Assembly (NCBI GenBank): GCA_018417955.1
Contig: JACTVC010000016.1
Coordinates: 434,001-498,000 of the forward strand
DNA from: Laccaria trichodermophora
Taxonomy: Eukaryota > Basidiomycota > Agaricomycetes > Agaricales > Hydnangiaceae
Length of the DNA: 64,000 nt
Direction of reading: 5' to 3'
A model generated the notes under the pieces. That model was not told the origin of the DNA. It worked only from the letters and a program-made list of their open reading frames with translations, and searched no databases. Shown here piece by piece: positions 44,941 through 55,201 of this stretch; position 1 is the first letter of the stretch, and the number at the start of each line of letters is the position of its first letter. Position numbers and translations under genes: made by a program.

Positions 44941-47258
44941 GAGGGTTTCTGAAAATCCTGAGGCTCCGTGTCCTCTTCTTCGTCATTGTCGCTTAGCGTC
45001 TCGTAGTAGAGGTCGTCGTACTGATCTTGAGCTTCCTTTTCGTCATGTTGAAGGGTAACTGCGTTAACTCGAGCTGATCTTTCTCCTTTCCTAGCGTACT
45101 TACAGTCACGGTCCCAATGCTTGCTACTTCCGCAATGTCGGCAGGGTCGCGCACCCTTTTCCTCTGGTGTTCCTCGAGGAGAAACATTTGAGTCATCCTT
45201 GGGGAACTGCGGTTTGGAAGCAGCCAGCGTCCACCCCACTAGATTTACATTCGCTCGTTGAGTGCGGAATGGATTGAATGAATTTTTTGAAGATACCTCT
45301 TTAGAATAATACGGATTCTTGACGGGAGATACAGTGTCGTTTCCCGATCTTAAAAGAGAGTCTTCGTGAAATTTGACCGCTGCTTGAAATTGTTCTAAAG
45401 TCTGATAAAGGTGCGGAGTGATTATGGGCGTCCAGTAGGAAGGCGTTCCTTCCATAATTTCATTTATTAGCTCGTTATCAGTATAGTTGTAGACGAACTG
45501 TAGAAGTTCCATCTTGCGTATGACATACTCACTAGGTAATTCTCGTCCGTTCCCTACATCGCGATACGACGCCCTGTTGGCTCGTGCTTTCTGTTTATCC
45601 AGGAACGTACGGTTCATATAGTACGTACCAATAGTGGTTCGTAAGGTAGCCCAATCGACCTCTATGCGCTCCCTAGTCTCCGTGCTTTGGCTATAGTACC
45701 AGGTTTCGGTGCTTCCAGTAAGTCGAGTTGGTACTAACGCGCCTAATTGTTTGAAAACCGCTCCTGACCTTTTTGAAAGGCTATTTAGCTTCAAAAACCA
45801 TCGCCTTAGAGAATCGGGGTTCCCATCCCAAGTGGGTATGGCATCTACCTTCAACTTCGTGTCAAATTGAGGCTCTATTGTCGGTTTATTTGTAGTGATT
45901 TCTCCTGACATACTTTCGAAAGGATTGCGGCGGGAACTTCGAGGAACCCGTGGATTCCGCGAAGACCTATCTCCCCCCTCATTTCCGCTATCGTCTCCAT
46001 CCGAATCTCCCGGTCCTGGTGCTCTGCCTGAAGGGTTTCTATTTGGTTGGGAGACTGGAATCGTTTCAGGCGTCCTACCAGTCACTACACGACTAGTGGA
46101 GTCCTTCCTCGAACTATCGACTCCCAACAGTTCTCGGAGTGCCTTGGAAGAACTGTTCTGCGTAGGATGTCCAAAGACGGATGAGTTAAGATTTCCGGGC
46201 GTTCGAAAAGTGTAACTTAACGTAGATGGTCCTTGAAACCTCGATATACTGTCTGGTTCCCCTGGACCAAAAACTGGTGTCATAGCTCTTGGAGTAGTTG
46301 AAGCGATAGGTGATCGTTCACCTAGAGATCCGCCTGAAGTTACAGGTGACACCGCCCTGGCTTTTGGTCCTGATTCCTTCCTGGTGGACGGAAATTCATG
46401 ATGATTGCTCAGAAATATAAGGAAGTTCTCGACCTCGCGTCGATAACAAGCTCCTAAAATTTCAAAGTCGTTAGCGCACCAAAATTCGTCAGCCTTACCT
46501 GTTAATCCCCAACGCGGTATGTTAGGAATTCCATCACCGGACATGATTAAGTCCTCCTCGGCCTGTTCTCGACGAACCCTAAGCCGTTGATTGAGACTGA
46601 CAAGGATAATCCTTTGCAAAGCGAATCCGACGCGTTCGCCGTCCCTAAAGCAATACAACTTGGTCAAAAGCTCATTTAAAATGGCTAATTCTTCAGAAAA
46701 TACCCTTTTTCGTTCGTTCCGCGACATATTCTTCTCGGCGGTATTGGATATGGACCGTCGTAGGCTTATCTCTCCCAGCCTTAAAGCCTGTAAATGTCGC
46801 CCTGCAGTAGAGAACACTCTTTCCGATTTCTTCAATCCCTTCTCTGAGTCTCCATATGACGAAAATGGCTTACAACTCGGGAATTCGATCGTTACTTCTG
46901 AATAGAACTCCCGCTCGACTGGAAGGTCGCTAGCTCGGTAAGGGACTCCTAATTCAGTTAGCTCTCCGAATTCCCCAAATACTAAAGGATAATCTGGCCT
47001 GATATCCTCCCCTCCTTGTTCCTCAGGGTTTCCCAAAGTTTCTGCGCTTTGTCCGCCGCTTGGTGCATTAAAGATGTTTTCGGAAACCTGCCTCACGTCT
47101 TCTTCTTCCTCTTCAGGAAAGACGTTTGTCCGTGGCGCGCCTTGAGGTACTGAAGAAGCAGTGACAGGTATGTTGCTCGTGCCACTTGACATACCTGCTG
47201 ATTGAGAGTTATTTGTCTTCCGTCCGGTCTTCTTTGTCGTTTCGGTACTACTAGACAT
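44934..47258 (-). CDS. Gag of the nested element
   Basis: A 774-aa intact ORF with ATG at 47258. The N-terminal ~480 residues are Ser/Pro-rich and variable. A gypsy Gag/retrotrans-gag-like region follows (AIPTWDGNPDSLRRWFLKL...WYYSQSTE). The C-terminal zinc knuckle is CRHCGSSKHWDRDC (C-x2-C-x4-H-x4-C), then an acidic tail. The stop overlaps the protease frame; a G GAT TTT heptamer lies seven codons before it. Confidence 0.88.
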   Translation of the reverse strand: MSSSTETTKKTGRKTNNSQSAGMSSGTSNIPVTASSVPQGAPRTNVFPEEEEEDVRQVSENIFNAPSGGQSAETLGNPEEQGGEDIRPDYPLVFGEFGELTELGVPYRASDLPVEREFYSEVTIEFPSCKPFSSYGDSEKGLKKSERVFSTAGRHLQALRLGEISLRRSISNTAEKNMSRNERKRVFSEELAILNELLTKLYCFRDGERVGFALQRIILVSLNQRLRVRREQAEEDLIMSGDGIPNIPRWGLTGKADEFWCANDFEILGACYRREVENFLIFLSNHHEFPSTRKESGPKARAVSPVTSGGSLGERSPIASTTPRAMTPVFGPGEPDSISRFQGPSTLSYTFRTPGNLNSSVFGHPTQNSSSKALRELLGVDSSRKDSTSRVVTGRTPETIPVSQPNRNPSGRAPGPGDSDGDDSGNEGGDRSSRNPRVPRSSRRNPFESMSGEITTNKPTIEPQFDTKLKVDAIPTWDGNPDSLRRWFLKLNSLSKRSGAVFKQLGALVPTRLTGSTETWYYSQSTETRERIEVDWATLRTTIGTYYMNRTFLDKQKARANRASYRDVGNGRELPSEYVIRKMELLQFVYNYTDNELINEIMEGTPSYWTPIITPHLYQTLEQFQAAVKFHEDSLLRSGNDTVSPVKNPYYSKEVSSKNSFNPFRTQRANVNLVGWTLAASKPQFPKDDSNVSPRGTPEEKGARPCRHCGSSKHWDRDCKYARKGERSARVNAVTLQHDEKEAQDQYDDLYYETLSDNDEEEDTEPQDFQKPSQ
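44952..44958 (-). promoter_or_regulatory. Candidate -1 frameshift heptamer, nested gag to pol
   Basis: On the minus strand GGATTTT reads G GAT TTT in the gag frame, seven codons before the gag stop. The protease frame is -1 to gag. Same heptamer as at 29143. Confidence 0.5.
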
Positions 47259-47504
47259 CAGGGAAGTCGAATTTGAAATTTAAACGATGATCGACGTTAC
47301 TTGGCGTATTTGATTGTTACTGGTGTGATTAACGGAGTTCGTGGGCGTACAGATCGAAAACGTGTTTCGATGATAAGAATCTGGCTAGATTAATCCAATC
47401 TGAGGGTGCAAGTGCAATAATCCAAGAGAGTATTCCGTCAGTCCGGAAGCAAACTTCGATCTGTGGACGACTGACGTAGATGTCTCACGCTTGTCAAAGA
47501 AGTT

Positions 47505-47520
47505 CCCAGTGTGTCCACCA
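47505..47520 (-). other. Primer-binding site of the nested element
   Basis: TGGTGGACACACTGGG on the minus strand, 1 nt from the LTR. Confidence 0.65.
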
Positions 47521-47521
47521 A

Positions 47522-48274
47522 TGTTAGAGTACGTGACTCTGCGTTGGTGTATTCCTATGAATACAAAGGTTAGCAATGACTTCTTAAGTAGACTGTACCT
47601 ACGAAATGGTTAGCAGAGCCTGAAGCGTTGAAGCGTGTTAAGCCGTGAGAGCGGGAACGTTCTTTAAAGCATAGAGAGTCTTCAGTCGTCCGACGATTTG
47701 GTCAGTCAATGATCAAGACGTTAGCGCGTAGCTTTAACGGATTGATCGGAGTTAATGGATAGCGCGAGGCTTTATCTATTCACTCTTGAGATGACACTTA
47801 GTCTTACAACTTAAGTCTGGTCAATTTGTGGGTTAAAGTAGGAATGAATCCCTACTGCTTGCATTTCAGCCTATCTAAATACTACAGGACTTGGTGGAGT
47901 AGTTACTGGAATGTTCTTCTAATTGCTACACTATTCCTTTACTGTTATTTGCTGAAAGGATATCCAAGCACGACGTGTTTGCTTAAGACGTGTTTGGTCC
48001 TACTTGCATCTGTAATGTTTGGAGGATCTGTTTGGTTTCACCTGCTAACCAAACATTGCACTTACAATTCAAACAATGTACATTGCAAGAAATACAATTC
48101 AAAATGAACGCGTTGCGACGTGTCGTACTGAGAAATGACGGAATACAACTGCTATAGTAGTAGTAGAACGGAATACAACTAACAAGTAGCTAGTTAGGTA
48201 ATACAAAGAAAGAAAAGAGATATTGTGGTGCTGAACTCGGAACGAAAGGGCAATAGAATAGAGGTATCCTAACA
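47522..48274 (-). repeat. 5' LTR of the nested element (right)
   Basis: 753 bp, no difference from the left LTR seen in a full read-through. Confidence 0.95.
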
Positions 48275-48579
48275 GTAGGGGGGAGGATAGTGATCTATTA
48301 TAACATATAATGTACCTTGTGAAATCAAGAGATAAATGTTTTGCGATTTTATAATTAAAAGAACGAACTTAGAAATTGGTTGAAAAAGTCTCTAAGTCAG
48401 CTGAGGCGACTTCAGTCTTCTTTCACACTAGTAGAAAAACAACAAGATACAAGCTTTTATTAGTCTACCTAATAAAAACTACAAGAAATACAAAGATAAT
48501 ACGATATTAAGAGGAAATGCGTAAAGAATATCGTATAAAGTCCCAAAAAAGATGCATAAGAAATATGAAAGCGCCTCGC
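48275..48579. other. Spacer between antisense genes B and A of the outer element
   Basis: Begins with the second GTAGG target copy inside a purine tract (GTAGGGGGGAGGATAG). Contains a hairpin TTTTATTAG-TCTAC-CTAATAAAA at ~48455-48477 past the 3' end of gene B. No gene. Confidence 0.4.
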
Positions 48580-50656
48580 TCACCCATCGTTGGCCGGGGC
48601 CTCGCCTTCATTGTCTTGATCGTCTTCGTCATCCTCGTCAGAATCATCAGTAGGAGGACGACCGGGGCAGATCTTCTCGAACAGAACGGCCATCTCTGCC
48701 AGATTGTTGAGGGAGTCTTTGGCAGCCTCGCCATCGGAGGGATTGGCAAGATCGCCAAGGTAGTTCATGAAGAAAGGAAAATAGTGGTCGAGGTCCTCTT
48801 GGGTCTGAAAAATGGTCCCCACCAAGTTTTCACGGCCTTCGAGAACAGCGAGGTCAAAGAGCGCTCAAGCAGCGCGGCGCATGTTGGTATCCCGACGATA
48901 CATGAGGGAGTCAAGGATCGCGTGTTGTGTGTGGATGTGCTGCTGATCGAATATAGCGTCTTGGACATGAGAGACAATGACTACAAACAGAAGCGAAGTC
49001 AGAAGAAAGCTTTTAAAATAAAAACTCGAGAACTTACGTTCCGGAGCCAAGCGAACGGGGCGACGTCCCAAGATACCACGGACTTCCGCACGACGAACAG
49101 GTTTCAAGCTGAATTCACAGCAGGTGAAATGCGCAGTAGTACAAGGCATGCAGGGGTAACCCCAGCCTTGAAACTGGCATTTCTCCTCCTTTCGGTTTTT
49201 GCCCATCGAGCATTGAACGCAAGGCTCGGGGATCTGAACAGAAGAGAACTTGAGTAGAATAAAAAGAAGATACAATAAAGTAACTCACGAATGGTTTGTT
49301 GAAAAGATGCTCTAAGTCGGTGGGGACGTTGAACGCCCCTATGAAACGCTCATGAGGAGGTACTGAATAAACAAAGACTTTCGTTAGCAACTAGAAATGA
49401 AAGAAGAAAAATAAAAATAAGAACTTACAGAGCCTTTGCTTATCACGAGTTAGCTCGGGGTTAATGACCTCTGGCACTATAAGAAAAAGTTCGAAGTTAA
49501 AAAGAGAAGCGTGAATTATAAGAAAACATGAAGACGTACCGCTTTTACAGGGCCGTCCACGTTTACGAGGAGGAGGACTAGCAATGAACGACTTGTCCAA
49601 TTGCTCATCCTCTCCTTCCTCACTGGGACTCCGTTTGCGTTTGCTGGCCTTAGATTTCGTGCTTGGAGCAAGCACGAGAGTGTTCTTCATTTTGGCAATA
49701 GCTTTTGCAGGGCGATCGCGACGCGTGTGCATCTCCACCTTAGGAATGTTGAGGCGAGGGACTGCGAGGATCGAAGAGGCGTTGGCAGGCGGTGCTGGAA
49801 AAGATGCGGTAGGCGGCAAGATACCAAGCGGCGGCGTAGGAGATAAAGAAATGGGAATTGGCGCGTCAGCGGAACCAGTTGCTGGAGTGGCAGAAGTACG
49901 AGAGTGGCCGGTAGCGGAAGGACTGTCTGGCGGCGAAGGCATAAACTTCATGAGGCCTGGCGACGCGAGAACGCCTTTACGACGTTTCTAAAAAGAAGTA
50001 AAGAATAAATCAGAAAAAGAACGAAATATTTAGAATAAGAAAACTTACAAAGATGGGAGAGTCCTCTTGGTCAGACTCCTCGTCAACGGGCGATGGATGA
50101 CGACTAGTGACAGGAGTAGATGAAGCTGGGAAAGGGTTTGCCCTGACAGGCGCATCACAGATCGCAGGGAGAACTTGAAGGAGTTCGTCATTACTCAACG
50201 GAGTCATGACGAAGTCCCCAGTAAGACAATCCACCTAGAAATAAAATAAAATAAAAATCAGATGAAGAAACAAAGACGCTCACTGGGAGATAATAATCCT
50301 CGTCGCCTTCGGGCGCCTCGAGCATCCACTCATCCCAAGCGGAGTTGGCGTGGTCGGTACTCAAAACGGCCCACGCGTTGTAAAGAGATTTACGCACGCG
50401 AAGGTCGCATTGAGTTTCTTGCACGCCATCGTCAAGAGAACGGCAGTATCTCAACTAAGAAAACAAACATTGAGTTAAACAGAAAAAGAAAAGATAAAAG
50501 ACGACTTACCATGAGCAGATGGACAATAGCCAATAGATTGGCGATGTCTTCACCATCGCAATCTGCAAGTGCCTCCTCGTCGAACAGAGAGCGAGCGGAG
50601 TGGTATGCAGCGCGAGTGTAGACAGAGCCGTCGAAGAGCACTTGCCAACTAGCCAT
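48580..50656 (-). CDS. Antisense accessory gene B of the outer element, 8 exons, AT-hook and Cys cluster
   Basis: Exons are 50510-50656, 50284-50454, 50049-50234, 49540-49987, 49429-49476, 49289-49362, 49038-49233 and 48580-48980. All GT-AG junctions keep frame, giving 557 codons from MASWQVLFDG. Features: Ser/Pro-rich middle; AT-hook PPRKRGRPCK near 307-316 (minor-groove DNA binding); cysteine cluster C363-x2-C366-x10-C377-x8-C386-x2-C389-x6-C396-C397, zinc-binding-like; very acidic C-terminus (DDSDEDDEDDQDNE). TGA at 48867-48865 (codon 462) cuts the last 95 residues, probably CGA to TGA. A TATA box lies ~85 nt upstream. A nuclear DNA-binding role is inferred from motifs only; family unknown. 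Confidence 0.75.
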
Positions 50657-50740
50657 GGCAAAGCGAGCAGAAAGCAGTGGGGAATGTGAAAAGAAGAAAA
50701 GGAACTTTGAGAAAGAAAGACGGCCAAAAAGGGACTCTCC

Positions 50741-50749
50741 TTTATAGCA
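50741..50749 (-). promoter_or_regulatory. TATA box of antisense gene B
   Basis: GCTATAAAG on the minus strand (TATAAA at 50746-50741), 85-90 nt upstream of the ATG at 50656. Supports an antisense promoter inside the element, separate from the LTR. Confidence 0.5.
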
Positions 50750-51104
50750 CGAGAAAAACAGAAAGGTCCCTGAGTTCCAGAGGAGCTCCGTGTCCGATTT
50801 GTTGCGGTTCCTGCGAATCATTGAGAATCCCAAAGTTTAAAAAAGTCTATTGGGCGCTTGTGTCTAAAAATAGAATTTTCGGAGGCTTTTGGCTTGACGT
50901 ACGTGAGATGCATACTATAACGGGTAAAACGTCGGTGTGGCGGACATTGACAACTTCAGAAATTGTCAGTCGTATGTCAGTCGATCCTGGAAAATCTTGG
51001 CGATCCGTCGCTACAATATGAAAACGTGTGAACCACAAGACAAAGTCCAGAGAAAGACGTCCTCAGAAGGGAATCTTGCAATGACCGAGGACGGTCAGTA
51101 TTAT

Positions 51105-51117
51105 AGTGGGGGGGAGA
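51105..51117 (+). other. Polypurine tract of the outer element
   Basis: AGTGGGGGGGAGA directly before the 3' LTR. Confidence 0.7.
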
Positions 51118-52788
51118 TGATACGGATGAAACCATTTCACCCGTATAAAATTCGATTTTAATGATTTTACCGCTAAAGGTCATCTCTAATAAATACACTA
51201 CGTACAATTGCAATGATACAAAGAGTCAATGCGCATACCTGGCGCAGTTGATTAAAAATGCAAATGCGTGGAATCTGAAAATAGGACGAAGGCCTTGGAA
51301 CTGGCAGCAGTACGCGTCGTGACATTATACTTGGATCCTATCTAAGATTCACCTACCATGAAATAGAGCACAAAGAGGTTCTAGAGTAAACACCCAACAC
51401 AGGGAGAAGAATTGCATTACTACTAAAGGGTTTAGAAACACATAATGGATTTATTGTGAAAAACTCGTGTTTATACAAGAAATACAGAAAAGACGACTTA
51501 GACGCCTAAACGGCATGTCTGAAATATTGAGAAGACTAAATTACGCCTAAACCGTAAACGTACAGAGACTTAGCGTGGCTCACGGCCATTCAGAAAGTCA
51601 TGTATGGCAGTTCCCACGTACGCATCAAAGACTGATGCGTCTGAACGTCACAAGTACAAACATAAGAAAAGACACATTCTATTATATGAAATATAATAAG
51701 AACCCCCTGACATAAGAAAGACATTTGAAAACATCTTCGGAGTGTCTCCCGACCTCCGTAATGAAAAGACGAGCCAAGACAAGGCATTTTAATTAAAAAC
51801 TCGGAAACGACGGAAGACCGAAGACTATTGGTAAACGCGTACGCATGCGCATCAACGCATCAGGAAACGTTAATCATTTTGTGATGTCATCTGTCAAACC
51901 GGTAAACCGGGCCATAGGAAGAAACACGCGAGATCATGCCAAGCTAAGAATAGCTACGTCGGCTAACTCCGCGTACGCATCAAACACTGATGCGTTTGAA
52001 AATGAAAGACGCGACACTACAAAAATCTGTAGTGTTCACAGAGATAGACTACAAAATATACCACACGTTCATTAAAATTCATATTTGTAATTCGGACCGA
52101 AGTATCCCGCATTAAAACACATGTAAAACGTAGATAGGGGATCCTGGAGTATATAAGGAGCGCGCTAGCAGGTCAAAAGGCAAGCAATCGCCCCCCGTTG
52201 ACCAGCTAGTTGCACTCCAAGTAGAGACTTAGGAGGTGGACAGTTGTAATCAATTAAAGGAGATTTCTTCGTGGTCAGATGAGTACAGTGTGAACGAAGC
52301 CAGCGTGCTTGGGAGTCAACTTACTTGGAGACTTGGAATAAGAGGTTTTAAGGACACAGTATCATTTTAGACGAGACAGCGTACTCGTACACTTGGTTTT
52401 GGAGCGTAGTGACATAATAAAAACTCACGGGAGTCATAAAAGTCAATTAAAGTCGTGTTTTGTGTTAATAAAAGAAACTGTGATCAAAGAACTTTGCATT
52501 TAAGAAACCAAGCTCCCAGAAAGATATACTTTGTTCTATTGAACTATTCTAAACCACACCTTATAATAAAAACCCAATTTTGAACGAAAACTCTTGAGAA
52601 TTAAACCTAAGAAGACAAAAGTGGTATTTCTTAATACCAAAGGCCCTCGAACTCTTGCACCGAGATTGTGATAGTGTGTGTGTGTGTGTGTGAGTGAGTG
52701 TTAGGTGTTTTAGGGTTTTCCCCCGACGCGCTTGATCCTTGTTTGCGTGTTTCGCACTTTCACGTTCATCCCCGTGCAAAGCGTATCA
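51118..52788 (+). repeat. 3' LTR of the outer element
   Basis: 1671 bp; see the 5' LTR for the comparison. TATATAAGG at 52150-52158. Confidence 0.95.
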
Positions 52789-54392
52789 ATGGTTGAACGT
52801 TGCAACGTTGAACGTTGAAGACGTGCTCCTTATTCACCTTGCGTGATATCTTCTATCAATCTTCTATCGCCTTTCACGCATTACGCATGCAGACAAAGCC
52901 GTGTCAATGAAGAATACTTGGGAAAGACGGCAACTAAGAGGCAGTTCAGTTTTCAAAGAGGAAGACTAATGAGGATAAGTCGGAGTAGTGAGTTTAGGAA
53001 TTTCAAACTGCAAAGATCCTGGCATACCTCCGAGGCTTCAATTATTTGCATGATGTCTCTCGTCAGAATCGCCGTGTCGCCCCCGTAGAAACCTTCCCGT
53101 CTCTTGAACAAACCTTGTCTTGACCTCGCCTGGGCCTTGTGAGAGTGTTGATGTTGGACGTTACTTACTGTGACTGCCAACCTGCTGCGAACCTTCATCC
53201 AAGTTGACGCAGCTGCTTCAGCGATGGTCCTCTGTTGTCAGAAATCACTCTGGACAACGCGACCACAGTGAGTCTACATTGTTTTCCATTCCAAGGCAAT
53301 GAATCACTTACTCTCGTCGCCTTCTCTAACCAGCTTTTCCGTGTTACCACCATCATTTCCATGTTGATGCTGTCGTTTCAGTCGAGCATTAGAGACGAGG
53401 AGCTCTGAATAGAAAGGTACGTCATCTTGATGAATGCAGCATTGGGGCTCATCAGTGACCCCATCTCAGGACGCACGAGGCACTGCCGACGTTCTAACTC
53501 CAGCGACAAGTTTTAATCACATTGATGGTTATCGTGGACCGGCCAAGCGATCGGGTAAAGATCCAAGATGAAGACTTCAACCTTGTCGAGAAAGGGAACG
53601 TCGCCGGTATTGAAGGTGGGGACAGACGTACGACGTTTTCGTCATCGTCCCTTTATAGTGGCGAGGGAGGGTGCCCCAGCCCGATCTTGACCACGAGCCA
53701 AGTACATGAATCACCTCCTCTTCCCGCCTCCTTCCCGCCCTCTTACGTGTGCCTCTTGTTTTAGGAGTCAAGTAGTTGCAACCCTGAAGGCCGTCTTCAA
53801 CTCGAAGAGCGGACAGCTTCTTATTTGAAACAGTGGCGAAGCTACAGGTCATCAACGACCAACCTGAGGCAGAAAATCCGTTATCACGCCAATGCAATGC
53901 CGTGGAGCTTGCCACGTCATGTTCGACCTCACTACGACCACTACGACATTGAAACCTACATGGTCGGGGTATTCGAGTTGCCTGTCCTACTTGAGCATCC
54001 ATATGATGTGCAGATAGCGATAGGTGGCAGTTGGATCTGAACCCACCGCTCCTTTGATGTGCTCTAGATCTCCTCCTTGCGATCGTTATAGTCGCCCATC
54101 TCAATCCCACCGTTTTTTGGCGGTTCTTCCCAACATACTGGTCCTTCTGTCTCCTCTCTTATCGTCATTCCGTCTTCTGCTCGCTTTTCACATTCATGAA
54201 AATTGACAGTTGGCACTCCCCCGAATCCCCAGACGATTGACATAGACTCAACATGGCTCTTCCCAACATGCTTACCGGCGCTTCTTTCTCCCCTTACTTC
54301 TTCCCGTCCTCTCCTCGCCTTTCACACCTTTGAAGAACGGCAGCTTCTTCACAGGCTCCTTCGGTTTCGATGTGCCAAGGCGGGAGCGCACA
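52789..54392. other. Right flank of the outer element, no confident gene
   Basis: Short direct repeats GTTGAACGTTG at the start. Frames on both strands are short and biased. A ~134-bp imperfect tandem duplication (TTCCCAACAT at 54126 and 54260, then CGTC/TCTCCTCGC...TTTCACA) precedes the BRI3-like fragment. Confidence 0.4.
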
Positions 54393-54602
54393 ATGCCGTC
54401 TCAATCGTTGACGCCTTACAACGCGTCAACGACGACACAGCCCACGATGGTACCCTCGCCCACAGTGTACAATTACACAAATCCCAGGACGGGAGAGCGC
54501 ATTGTGTCTCTGCTACCCCCAAACCATCCCGAGATGATCTGCTTACAGGAAGGCATGCATGTGCCCCAGACAATTGACACGGTCCTCCTGCGTGAATCAT
54601 AG
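54393..54602 (+). pseudogene. Truncated BRI3-like small protein fragment
   Basis: ATG 54393 gives 69 aa with NPRTGERIVSLLPPNHPEMI and CLQEGMHVPQT. I recognise this as the N-terminal part of fungal brain-protein-I3-like small membrane proteins. In that family the next ~30 residues form a hydrophobic segment and a final Cys-pair motif. Here the frame turns into IDTVLLRES and stops, so the membrane part is missing. It is therefore a truncated copy. Recognition is from memory of the family pattern and should be treated as moderate. Confidence 0.45.
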
Positions 54603-55201
54603 GCCACAACTGGGTCATCGAAGGGGCTCAAGCCAAGCTTGGTTGAAGCAAGTTGCTGGAGAAGTTGAGCTAGGCGGAGGTGAGGGTTTGGGATGGGGAG
54701 ATCAGGGTGGGGGACGTGGAAGGGATGGGATTGTATTGGCTTCCGCTGACTGGTTGTCGGATGGCGCGCCCTACCACAATCAGTGCGATCGCTGTTGTCT
54801 TCCCTGACTTTGCGTCGGCTCTGCACGGAACGTTACGTGTTAGGTCCCATACAGGCTTGATGGTACCCAACGTCGCCCAGTGTAATCCCAACTTGATGAC
54901 GTCCTATCCTCGCCAGCCTTGAATTTTGTGTTGGAATAGAAGTCAGCATGATCGGTGGATGATTGCGTCCACTCAGCTAGAAGCGAAGCAAGACTTGAAG
55001 TCGGATAATGAACAGATGGAGGCCAAATACAACTGTTATGCTCAAGCTCGTGCATATGGAGATTGTATTCAAAAAACCGTAACATACATGCTTTCTCTGC
55101 GGAATGGTTTCACTGTTCTGTATGGGAAACTGCTCAACGTTCAACACCAACATATAGCTCCGCCAACCGCCATGGTGGGCCATTTCTCGCTCGCCCAATA
55201 A
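54603..55201. other. No gene seen
   Basis: Short frames only, on both strands. It includes the 3' flank of the ARM/HEAT gene. Confidence 0.35.

Larger units (their letters stand above)
34839..48274 (-). mobile_element. Nested Ty3/gypsy chromovirus in the outer element
   Basis: Two 753-bp LTRs (34839-35591, 47522-48274), TGTTAG...CTAACA ends, read as identical across their whole length, with a perfect 5-bp GTAGG duplication. Coding strand is minus: gag (47258-44934), pro-pol (44940-36699), extra ORF (36597-35635). Primer site TGGTGGACACACTGGG lies next to the right LTR and polypurine GACAGGGGGGGATA next to the left one. Pol has three nonsense codons, a 1-nt deletion and an inserted foldback element, so this copy cannot encode its own enzymes. 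Confidence 0.95.
24336..52788 (+). mobile_element. Ty3/gypsy LTR retrotransposon with antisense genes, carrying a nested element
   Basis: Direct LTRs (24336-26008 and 51118-52788) start TGATACG and end CGTATCA, a 7-bp terminal inverted repeat. A primer-binding site follows the left LTR and a polypurine tract precedes the right LTR. Sense genes are gag, protease and pol in three frames. Two spliced antisense genes lie between pol and the 3' LTR. Removing the nested insertion (34839-48279) leaves about 15.0 kb. Flanks read ACGG before and ATGG after. They could be a 4-bp target duplication altered by one CpG transition, but a clean duplication is not present. Confidence 0.92.

Noticed and set aside
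24331..52793. Perfect 5-bp target duplication for the outer LTR element
   Set aside because: Flanks are AACGG and ATGGT; only a 4-bp ACGG/ATGG match with one CpG transition is possible, so none is claimed.
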